This document shows, piece after piece, positions 52,921-64,000 of a stretch of 64,000 nt of DNA. Below the pieces are notes generated by a model. That model was not told where the DNA came from, did no database searches, and saw only the letters and a program-made list of their open reading frames with translations. Both the position numbers and the translations under genes were made by a program. Each line of letters starts with the position of its first letter. The first letter of the stretch is position 1. The stretch lies in contig CP114481.1 of NCBI GenBank assembly GCA_027186245.1, positions 39,029,501 through 39,093,500 of the forward strand, read 5' to 3'. The stretch comes from Coriaria nepalensis. Lineage: Eukaryota; Streptophyta; Magnoliopsida; Cucurbitales; Coriariaceae.

Positions 52921-55259
52921 TTCTATTTTTTCACTACAAACAGAAGTTTTTTGCTTAACTTGCAAATGATCAATGCAAGGAAAGTGTGCATTCGTTTAAC
53001 TTAAAATCATTTCAATGAGTCATTTCAAGTCAATAAGTTATTTCTAACCAAGTCGAACGAATTCAATTTTTGCGCTACAAACACAGGTTTTGTGCATAAC
53101 TTGCAAATCATCATTGCGTGGAAAGTGTGCATTCGTTTAACCTTAAAATCATTTCAATGAGTCTTTTCAAGTCAATAAGTTATTTCAAAGCAAGTCGAAC
53201 GAATTGTATTTTTGCACTACAAACACAAGTTTTGTGCATAACTTGCAAATGATCATTGCAAGGAAAGTGTGCACTCGTTTAACCTTCAAATCATTTTAAT
53301 GAGTCATTTCAAGTTAATAACTTATTTCAAAGCAAGTCGAACGAATTCAATTTTTGCACTACAGACACAAGTTTTGTGCATAACTTCCAAATGATCATTG
53401 CAAGGAAAGTGTGCATTCGTTTAACCTTAAAATCATTTCAGTGCGTCATTTCAAGTCAATAAGTTATTTCAAAGCAAGTCGAACGAATTCTATTTTTGCA
53501 CTACAAACACAAGTTTTGTGCATAACTTGCAAGTGATCAATGCAAGGAAAGTGTGCATTCGTTTAACCTTAAAATCATTTCAATGAGTCATTTCAAGTCA
53601 ATAACTTATTTCAAAGCAAGTCGAACGAATTTAATTTTTGCACTACAAACACAAGTTTTGTGCATAACTTGCAAATGATCATTGCAAGGAAAGTGTGCAT
53701 TCGTTTAACCTTAAAATCATTTCAATGAGTCATTTCAGGTCAATAACTTATTTCAAAGCAAGTCGAACGAATTCAATTTTTGCACTACAAACACAAGTTT
53801 TGTGCATAACTTGCAAATGATCAATGCAAGGAAAGTGTGCATTCGTTTAACTTAAAATCATTTCAATGAGTCATTTCAAGTCAATGACTTATTTCAAAGC
53901 AAGTTGAACGAATTCTATTTTTTCACTACAAACACAAGTTTTGTGCATAACTTGCAAATGATCAATGCAAGGAAAGTGTGCATTCGTTTAACCTTAAAAT
54001 CACTTCAATGAGTCATTTCAAGTCAATAACTTATTTCAAAGAAAGTCGAACGAATTCAATTTTTGCACTACAAACACAAGTTTTGTGCATAACTTCCAAA
54101 TGATCATAGCAAGGAAAGTGTGCATTCGTTTAACCTGAAAATCATTTCAATGAGTCATTTCTAGTCAATAACTTATTTCAAAGCAAGTCGAACGAATTCT
54201 ATTTCTTCACTACAAACAGAAGTTTTTTGCATAACTTGCAAATGATCAATGCAAGAAAAGTGTGCATTCGTTTAACTTAAAATCATTTCAATGAGTCATT
54301 TCAAATCAATAATTTATTTCAAAGCAAGTCGAACGGATTCAATTTTTGCACAACAAACACAAGTTTTATGCATAACTTGCAAATGATCAATGCAAGGAAA
54401 GTGTGCATTCGTTTAACCTTAAAATCATTGCAATGAGTCATTTCAAGTCAATAACTTATTTCAAAGCAAGTCGAACAAATTCAATTTTTGCACTACAAAC
54501 ACAAGTTTTGTGCATAACTTGCAAATGATCAATGCAAGGAAAGTGTGCACTCGTTTAACCTTCAAATCATTTCAATGAGTCATTTCATGTCAATAACTTA
54601 TTTCAAAGCAAGTCGAACGAATTCAATTTTTGCACTACAGCCACAAGTTTTGTGCATAACTTCCAAATGATCATTGCAAGGAAAGTGTGCATTCGTTTAA
54701 CCTTAAAATCATTTCAATGAGTCATTTCAAGTCAATAACTTATTTCAAAGCAAGTCGAACGAATTCAATTTTTGCACTACAAACACAAGTTTTGTGCTTA
54801 ACTTGCAAGTGATCAATGCAAGGAAAGTGTGCATTCGTTTAACCTTAAAATCATTTCAAAGAGTCATTTCAAGTCAATAACTTATTTCAAAGCAAGTCGA
54901 ACGAATTCAATTTTTGCACTACAAACACAAGTTTTGTGCATAACTTGCAAATGATCAATGCAAGGAAAGTGTGCATTCGTTTAACCTTAAAATCATTTCA
55001 ATGAGTCATTTCAAGTGAATAACTTATTTCAAAGCAAGTCGAACGAATTCAATTTTTGTAGTACAAACACAAGTTTTGTGCATAACTTCCAAATGATCAT
55101 TGCAAAGAAAGTGTGCATTCGTTTAACCTTAAAATCATTTCAATGCGTCATTTCAAGTCAATAAGTTATTTCAAAGCAAGTCGAACGAATTCTATTTTTG
55201 CACTACAAACACAAGTTTTGTGCATAACTTGCAAGTAATCAATGCAAGGAAAGTGTGCA

Positions 55260-58200
55260 TTCGTTTAACCTTAAAATCATTTCAATGAGTCATTTCAAGT
55301 CAATAACTTATTTCAAAGCAAGTCGAACGAATTCAATTTTTGCACTACAAACACAAGTTTTGTGCATAACTTGCAAGTGATCAATGCAAGGAAAGTGTGC
55401 ATTCGTTTAACCTTAAAATCATTTCAATGAGTCATTTCAAGTCAATAACTTATTTCAAAGCAAGTCGAACGAATTCAATTTTGCACTACAAACACAAGTT
55501 TTGTGCATAACTTGCAAATGATCAATGCAAGGAAAGTGTGCATTCGTTTAACCTTAAAATCATTTCAATGAGTCATTTCAAGTCAATAACTTATTTCAAA
55601 GCAAGTCGAACGAATTCAATTTTTGTACTACAAACACAAGTTTTGTGCATAACTTCCAAATGATCATTGCAAAGAAAGTGTGCATTCGTTTAACCTTAAA
55701 ATCATTTCAATGAGTCATTTCAAGTCAATAACTTATTTCAAAGCAAGCCGAACGAATTCAATTTTTGCACTACAAACAGAAGTTTTTTGCATTACTTCAA
55801 AATGATCATTGCAAGGAAAGTGTGCATTCGTTTAACCTTAAAATCATTTCAATGAGTCATTTCAAGTCAATAAGTTATTTCAAAGCAAGTTGAACGAATT
55901 GTATTTTTGCACTACAAACACAAGTTTTGTGCATAACTTGCAAATGATCATTGCAAGGAAAGTGTGCATTCGTTTAACTTAAAATCATTTCAATGAGTCA
56001 TTTCAAGTCAATAAGTTATTTCTAACCAAGTCGAACGAATTCAATTTTTGCACTACAAACACAAGTTTTGTGCATAACTTCCAAATGATCATTGCAAGGA
56101 AAGTGTGCATTCGTTTAACCTTAAAATCATTTCAATGAGTCATTTCAAGTCAATAAGTTATTTCAAAGCAAGTTGAACGAATTGTATTTTTGCACTACAA
56201 ACACAAGTTTTGTGCATAAGTTGCAAATGATCATTGCAAGGAAAGTGTGCACTCGTTTAACCTTCAAATCATTTCAATGAGTCATTTCAAGTAAATAACT
56301 TATTTCAAAGCAAGTCGAACGAATTCAATTTTTGCACTACAGACACAAGTTTTGTGCATAACTTCCAAATGATCATTGCAAGGAAAGTGTGCATTCGTTT
56401 AACCTTAAAATCATTTCAATGCATCATTTCAAGTCAATAACTTATTTCAAAGCAAGTCGAACGAATTCAATTTTTGCACTACAAACACAAGTTTTGTGCA
56501 TAACTTGCAAGTGATCAATGCAAGGAAAGTGTGCATTCGTTTAACTTAAAATCATTTCAATGAGTCATTTCAAATCAATAATTTATTTCAAAGCAAGTCG
56601 AACGAATTCAATTTTTGCACTACAAACAGAAGTTTTTTGCATTACTTCCAAATGATCATTGCACGGAAAGTGTGCATTCGTTTAACCTTAAAATCATTTC
56701 AATGAGTCATTTCAAGTCAATAACTTATTTCAAAGCAAGTCGAACGAATTCTATTTTTTCACTACAAACACAAGTTTTTTGCATAACTTGCAAATGATCA
56801 ATGCAAGGAAAGTGTGCATTCGTTTAACCTTTAAATCATTTCAATGAGTCAATTCAAGTCAATAACTTATTTCAAAGCAAGTCGAACGAATTCAATTTTT
56901 GCACTACAACCACAAGTTTTGTGCATAACTTCCAAATGATCATTGCAAGGAAAGTGTGCATTCGTTTAACCTTAAAATCATTTCAATGAGTCATTTCAAG
57001 TCAATAACTTATTTCAAAGCAAGTCGAACGAATTCAATTTTTGCACTACAAACACAAGTTTTGTGCATAACTTGCAAGTGATCAATGCAAGGAAAGTGTG
57101 CATTCGTTTAACCTTAAAATCATTTCAATGAGTCATTTCAAGTCAATAACTTATTTCAAAGCAAGTCGAACGAATTCAATTTTTGCACTACAAACACAAG
57201 TTTTGTGCATAACTTGCAAATGATCAATGCAAGGAAAGTGTGCATTCGTTTAACCTTAAAATCATTTCAATGAGTCATTTCAAGTCAATAACTTATTTCA
57301 AAGCAAGTCGAACGAATTCAATTTTTGTACTACAAACACAAGTTTTGTGCATAACTTCCAAATGATCATTGCAAAGAAAGTGTGCATTCGTTTAACCTTA
57401 AAATCATTTCAATGAGTCATTTCAAGTCAATAACTTATTTCAAAGCAAGTCGAACGAATTCAATTTTTGCACTACAAACAGAAGTTTTTTGCATTACTTC
57501 CAAATGATTATTGCAAGGAAAGTGTGCATTCGTTTAACCTTAAAATCATTTCAATGAGTCATTTCAAGTCAATAACTTATTTCAAAGCAAGTTGAACGAA
57601 TTGTATTTTTGCACTACAAACACAAGTTTTGTGCATAACTTGCAAATGATCATTGCAAAGAAAGTGTGCATTCGTTTAACCATAAAATCATTTCAATGAG
57701 TCATTTCAAGTCAATAACTTATTTCAAAGCAAGTCGAACGAATTCAATTTTTGCACTACAAACAGAAGTTTTTTGCATTACTTGCAAATGATCAATGCAA
57801 GGAAAGTGTGCATTCGTTTAACCTTAAAATCATTTCAGTGAGTCATTTCAAGTCAATAACTTATTTCAAAGCAAGTCGAACGAATTCTATTTTTTCACTA
57901 CAAACACAAGTTTTGTGCATAACTTGCAAATGATCAATGCAAGGAAAGTGTGCACTCATTTAACCTTCAAATCATTTCAATGAGTCATTTCAAGTCAATA
58001 ACTTATTTCAAAGCAAGTCGAACGAATTCAATTTTTGCACTACAACCACAAGTTTTGTGCATAACTTCCAAATGATCATTGCAAGGAAAGTGTGCATTCG
58101 TTTAACCTTAAAATCATTTCAATGAGTCATTTCAAGTCAATAACTTATTTCAAAGCAAGTCGAACGAATTCAATTTTTGCACTACAAACACAAGTTTTGT

Positions 58201-61200
58201 GCATAACTTGTAAGTGATCAATGCAAGGAAAGTGTGCATTCCTTTAACCTTAAAATCATTTCAATGAGTCATTTCAAGTCAATAACTTATTTCAAAGCAA
58301 GTCGAACGAATTCAATTTTTGCACTACAAACACAAGTTTTGTGCATAACTTGCAAATGATCAATGCAAGGAAAGTGTGCATTCGTTTAACCTTAAAATCA
58401 TTTCAATGAGTCATTTCAAGTCAATAACTTATTTCAAAGCAAGTCGAACGAATTCAATTTTTGTACTACAAACACAAGTTTTGTGCATAACTTTCAAATG
58501 ATCATTGCAAAGAAAGTGTGCATTCGTTTAACCTTAAAATCATTTCAATGAGTCATTTCAAGTCAATAACTTATTTCAAAGCAAGTCGAACGAATTCAAT
58601 TTTTGCACTACAAACAGAAGTTTTTTGCATTACTTCCAAATGATCATTGCAAGGAAAGTGTGCATTCGTTTAACCTTAAAATCATTTCAATGAGTCATTT
58701 CAAGTCAATAAGTTATTTCAAAGCAAGTTGAACGAATTGTATTTTTGCACTACAAACACAAGTTTTGTGCATAACTTGCAAATGATCATTGCAAGGAAAG
58801 TGTGCATTCGTTTAACTTAAAATCATTTCAATGAGTCATTTCAAGTCAATAAGTTATTTCTAACCAAGTCGAACGAATTCAATTTTTGCACTACAAACAC
58901 AAGTTTTGTGCATAACTTCCAAATGATCATTGCAAGGAAAGTGTGCATTCGTTTAACCTTAAAATCATTTCAATGAGTCATTTCATGTCAATAAGTTATT
59001 TCAAAGCAAGTTGAACGAATTGTATTTTTGCACTACAAACACAAGTTTTGTGCATAACTTGCAAATGATCATTGCAAGGAAAGTGTGCACTCGTTTAACC
59101 TTCAAATCATTTCAATGAGTCATTTCAAGTAAATAACTTATTTCAAAGCAAGTCGAACGAATTCAATTTTTGCACTACAGACACAAGTTTTGTGCATAAC
59201 TTCCAAATGATCATTGCAAGGAAAGTGTGCATTCGTTTAACCTTAAAATCATTTCAATGCGTCATTTCAAGTCAATAACTTATTTCAAAGCAAGTCGAAC
59301 GAATTCAATTTTTGCACTACAAACACAAGTTTTGTGCATAACTTGCAAGTGATCAATGCAAGGAAAGTGTGCATTCGTTTAACTTAAAATCATTTCAATG
59401 AGTCATTTCAAATCAATAATTTATTTCAAAGCAAGTCGAACGAATTCAATTTTTGCACTACAAACACAAGTTTTTTGCATAACTTGCAAATGATCAATGC
59501 AAGGAAAGTGTGCATTCGTTTAACCTTTAAATCATTTCAATGAGTCAATTCAAGTCAATAACTTATTTCAAAGCAAGTCGAACGAATTCAATTTTTGCAC
59601 TACAAACACAAGTTTTGTGCATAACTTGCAAGTGATCAGTGCAAGGAAAGTGTGCATTCGTTTAACTTAAAATCATTTCAATGAGTCATTTCAAATCAAT
59701 AATTTATTTCAAAGCAAGTCGAACGAATTCAATTTTTGCACTACAAACAGAAGTTTTTTGCATTACTTCCAAATGATCATTGCACGGAAAGTGTGCATTC
59801 GTTTAACCTTAAAATCATTTCAATGAGTCATTTCAAGTCAATAACTTATTTCAAAGCAAGTCGAACGAATTCTATTTTTTCACTACAAACACAAGTTTTT
59901 TGCATAACTTGCAAATGATCAATGCAAGGAAAGTGTGCATTCGTTTAACCTTTAAATCATTTCAATGAGTCAATTCAAGTCAATAACTTATTTCAAAGCA
60001 AGTCGAACGAATTCAATTTTTGCACTACAACCACAAGTTTTGTGCATAACTTCCAAATGATCATTGCAAGGAAAGTGTGCATTCGTTTAACCTTAAAATC
60101 ATTTCAATGAGTCATTTCAAGTCAATAACTTATTTCAAAGCAAGTCGAACGAATTCAATTTTTGCACTACAAACACAAGTTTTGTGCATAACTTGCAAGT
60201 GATCAATGCAAGGAAAGTGTGCATTCGTTTAACCTTAAAATCATTTCAATGAGTCATTTCAAGTCAATAACTTATTTCAAAGCAAGTCGAACGAATTCAA
60301 TTTTTGCACTACAAACACAAGTTTTGTGCATAACTTGCAAATGATCAATGCAAGGAAAGTGTGCATTCGTTTAACCTTAAAATCATTTCAATGAGTCATT
60401 TCAAGTCAATAACTTATTTCAAAGCAAGTCGAACGAATTCAATTTTTGTACTACAAACACAAGTTTTGTGCATAACTTCCAAATGATCATTGCAAAGAAA
60501 GTGTGCATTCGTTTAACCTTAAAATCATTTCAATGAGTCATTTCAAGTCAATAACTTATTTCAAAGCAAGTCGAACGAATTCAATTTTTGCACTACAAAC
60601 AGAAGTTTTTTGCATTACTTCCAAATGATTATTGCAAGGAAAGTGTGCATTCGTTTAACCTTAAAATCATTTCAATGAGTCATTTCAAGTCAATAACTTA
60701 TTTCAAAGCAAGTTGAACGAATTGTATTTTTGCACTACAAACACAAGTTTTGTGCATAACTTGCAAATGATCATTGCAAAGAAAGTGTGCATTCGTTTAA
60801 CCATAAAATCATTTCAATGAGTCATTTCAAGTCAATAACTTATTTCAAAGCAAGTCGAACGAATTCAATTTTTGCACTACAAACAGAAGTTTTTTGCATT
60901 ACTTGCAAATGATCAATGCAAGGAAAGTGTGCATTCGTTTAACCTTAAAATCATTTCAGTGAGTCATTTCAAGTCAATAACTTATTTCAAAGCAAGTCGA
61001 ACGAATTCTATTTTTTCACTACAAACACAAGTTTTGTGCATAACTTGCAAATGATCAATGCAAGGAAAGTGTGCACTCATTTAACCTTCAAATCATTTCA
61101 ATGAGTCATTTCAAGTCAATAACTTATTTCAAAGCAAGTCGAACGAATTCAATTTTTGCACTACAACCACAAGTTTTGTGCATAACTTCCAAATGATCAT

Positions 61201-62364
61201 TGCAAGGAAAGTGTGCATTCGTTTAACCTTAAAATCATTTCAATGAGTCATTTCAAGTCAATAACTTATTTCAAAGCAAGTCGAACGAATTCAATTTTTG
61301 CACTACAAACACAAGTTTTGTGCATAACTTGTAAGTGATCAATGCAAGGAAAGTGTGCATTCCTTTAACCTTAAAATCATTTCAATGAGTCATTTCAAGT
61401 CAATAACTTATTTCAAAGCAAGTCGAACGAATTCAATTTTTGCACTACAAACACAAGTTTTGTGCATAACTTGCAAATGATCAATGCAAGGAAAGTGTGC
61501 ATTCGTTTAACCTTAAAATCATTTCAATGAGTCATTTCAAGTCAATAACTTATTTCAAAGCAAGTCGAACGAATTCAATTTTTGTACTACAAACACAAGT
61601 TTTGTGCATAACTTTCAAATGATCATTGCAAAGAAAGTGTGCATTCGTTTAACCTTAAAATCATTTCAATGAGTCATTTCAAGTCAATAACTTATTTCAA
61701 AGCAAGTCGAACGAATTCAATTTTTGCACTACAAACAGAAGTTTTTTGCATTACTTCCAAATGATCATTGCAAGGAAAGTGTGCATTCGTTTAACCTTAA
61801 AATCATTTCAATGAGCCATTTCAAGTCAATAAGTTATTTCAAAGCAAGTTGAACGAATTGTATTTTTGCACTACAAACACAAGTTTTGTGCATAACTTGC
61901 AAATGATCATTGCAAGGAAAGTGTGCATTCGTTTAACTTAAAATCATTTCAATGAGTCATTTCAAGTCAATAAGTTATTTCTAACCAAGTCGAACGAATT
62001 CAATTTTTGCACTACAAACACAAGTTTTGTGCATAACTTCCAAATGATCATTGCAAGGAAAGTGTGCATTCGTTTAACCTTAAAATCATTTCAATGAGTC
62101 ATTTCATGTCAATAAGTTATTTCAAAGCAAGTTGAACGAATTGTATTTTTGCACTACAAACACAAGTTTTGTGCATAACTTGCAAATGATCATTGCAAGG
62201 AAAGTGTGCACTCGTTTGACCTTCAAATCATTTCAATGAGTCATTTCAAGTAAATAACTTATTTCAAAGCAAGTCGAACGAATTCAATTTTTGCACTACA
62301 GACACAAGTTTTGTGCATAACTTCCAAATGATCATTGCAAGGAAAGTGTGCATTCGTTTAACCT
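55260..62364 (+). repeat. 20- and 22-monomer HOR series (2,838 and 3,121 bp), three related copies
   Basis: Copied blocks are 55,260-56,628 with about 58,098-59,466 (offset 2,838), and 56,440-59,243 with 59,561-62,364 (offset 3,121). Anchors for the second pair include CATTCCTTTAACC (58,239/61,360), GCACGGAAAGTG, CATTTCAGTGAGTC and CACTCATTTAACC. Together they give three versions of one module near 55.5, 58.3 and 61.5 kb. Distances between TTTTTGTACTAC markers (1,702, 1,136, 1,985 and 1,136 bp) show that the copies differ by whole monomers. Confidence 0.88.
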
Positions 62365-64000
62365 TTAAATCATTTCAATGAGTCAATTCAAGTCAATAAC
62401 TTATTTCAAAGCAAGTCGAACGAATTCAATTTTTGCACTACAAACACAAGTTTTGTGCATAACTTGCAAGTGATCAGTGCAAGGAAAGTGTGCATTCGTT
62501 TAACTTAAAATCATTTCAATGAGTCATTTCAAGTCAATAACTTATTTCTAACCAAGTCGAACGAATTCAATTTTTGCACTACAAACACAAGTTTTGTGCA
62601 TAACTTGCAAATCATCATTGCAAGGAAAGTGTGCATTCGTTTAACCTTAAAATCATTTCAATGAGTCATTTCAAGTCAATAAGTTATTTCAAAGCAAGTT
62701 GAACGAATTGTATTTTTGCACTACAAACACAAGTTTTGTGCATAACTTGCAAATCATCATTGCAAGGAAAGTGTGCATTCGTTTAACCTTAAAATCATTT
62801 CAATGAGTCATTTCAAGTCAATAAGTTATTTCAAAGCAAGTTGAACGAATTGTATTTTTGCACTACAAACACAAGTTTTGTGCATAACTTGCAAATGATC
62901 TTTGCCAGGAAAGTGTGCACTCGTTTAACCTTCAAATCATTTCAATGAGTCATTTCAAGTTAATAACTTATTTCAAAGCAAGTCGAACGAATTCAATTTT
63001 TGCACTACAGACACAAGTTTGTGCATAACTTCCAAATGATCATTGCAAGGAAAGTGTGCATTCGTTTAACCTTAAAATCATTTCAATGAGTCATTTCAAA
63101 TCAATAATTTATTTCAAAGCAAGTCGAACGAATTCAATTTTTGCACTACAAACACAAGTTTTGTGCATAACTTGCAAGTGATCAATGCAAGGAAAGTGTG
63201 CATTCGTTTAACCTTAAAATCATTTCAATGAGTCATTTCAAGTCAATAACTTATTTCAAAGCAAGTCGAACGAATTCAATTTTTGCACTACAAACACAAG
63301 TTTTGTGCACAACTTGCAAATGATCAATGCAAGGAAAGTGTGCATTCATTTAACCTTAAAATCATTTCAATGAGTCATTTCAAGTCAATAACTTATTTCA
63401 AAGCAAGTCGAACGAATTCAATTTTTGCACTACAAACAGAAGTTTTTTGCATTACTTCCAAATGATCATTGCAAGGAAAGTGTGCATTCGTTTAACCTTA
63501 AAATCATTTCAATGAGTCATTTCAAGTCAATAACTTACTTCAAAGCAAGTCGAACGAATTCTATTTTTTCACTACAAACACAAGTTTTTTGCATAACTTG
63601 CAAATGATCAATGCAAGGAAAGTGTGCATTCGTTTAACCTTTAAATCATTTCAATGAGTCAATTCAAGTCAATAACTTATTTCAAAGCAAGTCAAACGAA
63701 TTCAATTTTTGCACTACAAACACAAGTTTTGTGCATAACTTCCAAATGATCGTTGCAAGGAAAGTGTGCATTCGTTTAACCTTAAAATCATTTCAATGAG
63801 TCATTTCAAGTCAATAACTTATTTCAAAGCAAGTCGAACGAATTCTATTTTTTCACTACAAACAGAAGTTTTTTGCTTAACTTGCAAATGATCAATGCAA
63901 GGAAAGTGTGCATTCGTTTAACCTTTAAATCATTTCAATGAGTCATTTCAAGTCAATAACTTATTTCAAAGCAAGTCGAGCGAATTCTATTTTTGCACTA

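Larger units (their letters stand above)
1..64000 (+). repeat. Satellite DNA array, 141-142 bp monomer, about 450 head-to-tail copies
   Basis: The entire window is one tandem repeat. Taking AAGGAAAGTG as the arbitrary first bases of the unit, the first monomers start at 1, 143 and 284, and the same register can be followed to the end. The window stops inside a monomer at 64,000. All copies read in the same direction. A hand-built consensus is about 32% GC. Landmarks in the 142 bp unit are: CATTCGTTTAACC at 13-25, ATGAGTCAT at 40-48, TTTCAA at 35, 48 and 66, TCGA at 78-81, GAATTC at 84-89, CAAGTT at 109-114, AACTTG at 123-128 and TGATCA at 133-138. I found no inversion, foreign insertion or unique spacer. 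Satellites of this kind usually form centromeric or other constitutive heterochromatin; that role is inferred here, not shown. I do not recognise the family. Confidence 0.98.
51761..64000. repeat. Domain D: satellite with TTGCATTACTT variant and 2.5-3.1 kb HORs
   Basis: There is no gene here. The diagnostic change is TTTTTTGCATTACTT in place of TTTTTTGCATAACTT. I count it ten times, all between about 55,790 and 63,460. TTTTTGTACTAC (for example 55,621, 57,323, 58,459, 60,444 and 61,580) is a second marker. Copies at 2,553, 2,838 and 3,121 bp are listed separately. The last stretch (62,400-64,000) holds related monomers without a complete further copy. The array runs past the right edge of the window. 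Confidence 0.65.

Noticed and set aside
56615..63607. 60-codon ORFs at 56,615, 57,751, 59,736, 60,872, 63,283 and 63,425
   Set aside because: They share one translation because they lie on copied monomers. The TTGCATTACTT change removes a TAA stop in one frame. Nothing suggests a protein.
1..64000. CRISPR array
   Set aside because: Repeats are contiguous, about 142 bp and diverged by point changes. There are no short identical repeats separated by unique spacers, and no cas genes.
1..64000. Tandem tRNA, 5S rRNA or snRNA genes with a similar unit size
   Set aside because: No A/B boxes in tRNA context, no 5S internal control region and no cloverleaf were found. The unit is AT-rich throughout.
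1..64000. Telomeric repeats or interstitial telomere tracts
   Set aside because: No runs of TTTAGGG, TTAGGG or TTAGG were seen on either strand. TTTAACC and similar words occur once per monomer only.

Overview
The whole 64 kb window is one uninterrupted, head-to-tail satellite DNA array. The repeat unit is 141-142 bp and about 32% GC (counted on a hand-built consensus), so the window holds roughly 450 monomers, all in the same orientation. I see no protein-coding gene, RNA gene, transposon, CRISPR array or unique sequence. The short ORFs of 60-69 codons that can be drawn are by-products of the satellite: small indels briefly open a frame, and larger duplications then copy that opening.

The organism is a eukaryote. 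Arrays of this length, with a monomer close to nucleosome size and layered higher-order repeats (HORs), are typical of centromeric, pericentromeric or subtelomeric heterochromatin in plants and animals. I do not recognise the monomer family and cannot name the species. A plant is plausible, but the sequence does not prove it. Several near-identical multi-kilobase copies lie close together, which suggests a long-read assembly.

Layout: monomer variants and long-range copies divide the array into four domains. Domain A (about 1-12,780) has a 566 bp tetramer repeated three times and a 3,683 bp (26-monomer) HOR. Domain B (about 12,781-30,300) is marked by a TTTTAATG variant and built from overlapping segmental copies at offsets of 708-709, 850, 1,985, 8,078 and 10,060 bp. 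Domain C (about 30,301-51,760) is marked by an AACCTAAAAATC variant and holds tandem HORs of 990 bp (7 monomers), 1,841 bp (13) and 3,679 bp (26). Domain D (about 51,761-64,000) is marked by a TTGCATTACTT variant and holds copies at 2,553, 2,838 and 3,121 bp. Nearly all offsets are whole numbers of monomers, as expected from unequal exchange or replication slippage in register.

Within the monomer the main points are: a perfect ATGAGTCAT (the GCN4/AP-1-type bZIP consensus) in most units; an EcoRI site in most units; two short dyads; three CpG sites whose variants are often TG or CA; and a TTTCAA...AGTC motif that occurs three times and hints at an older, shorter repeat. Coordinates of HOR edges are hand-aligned and good to tens of bases at best.
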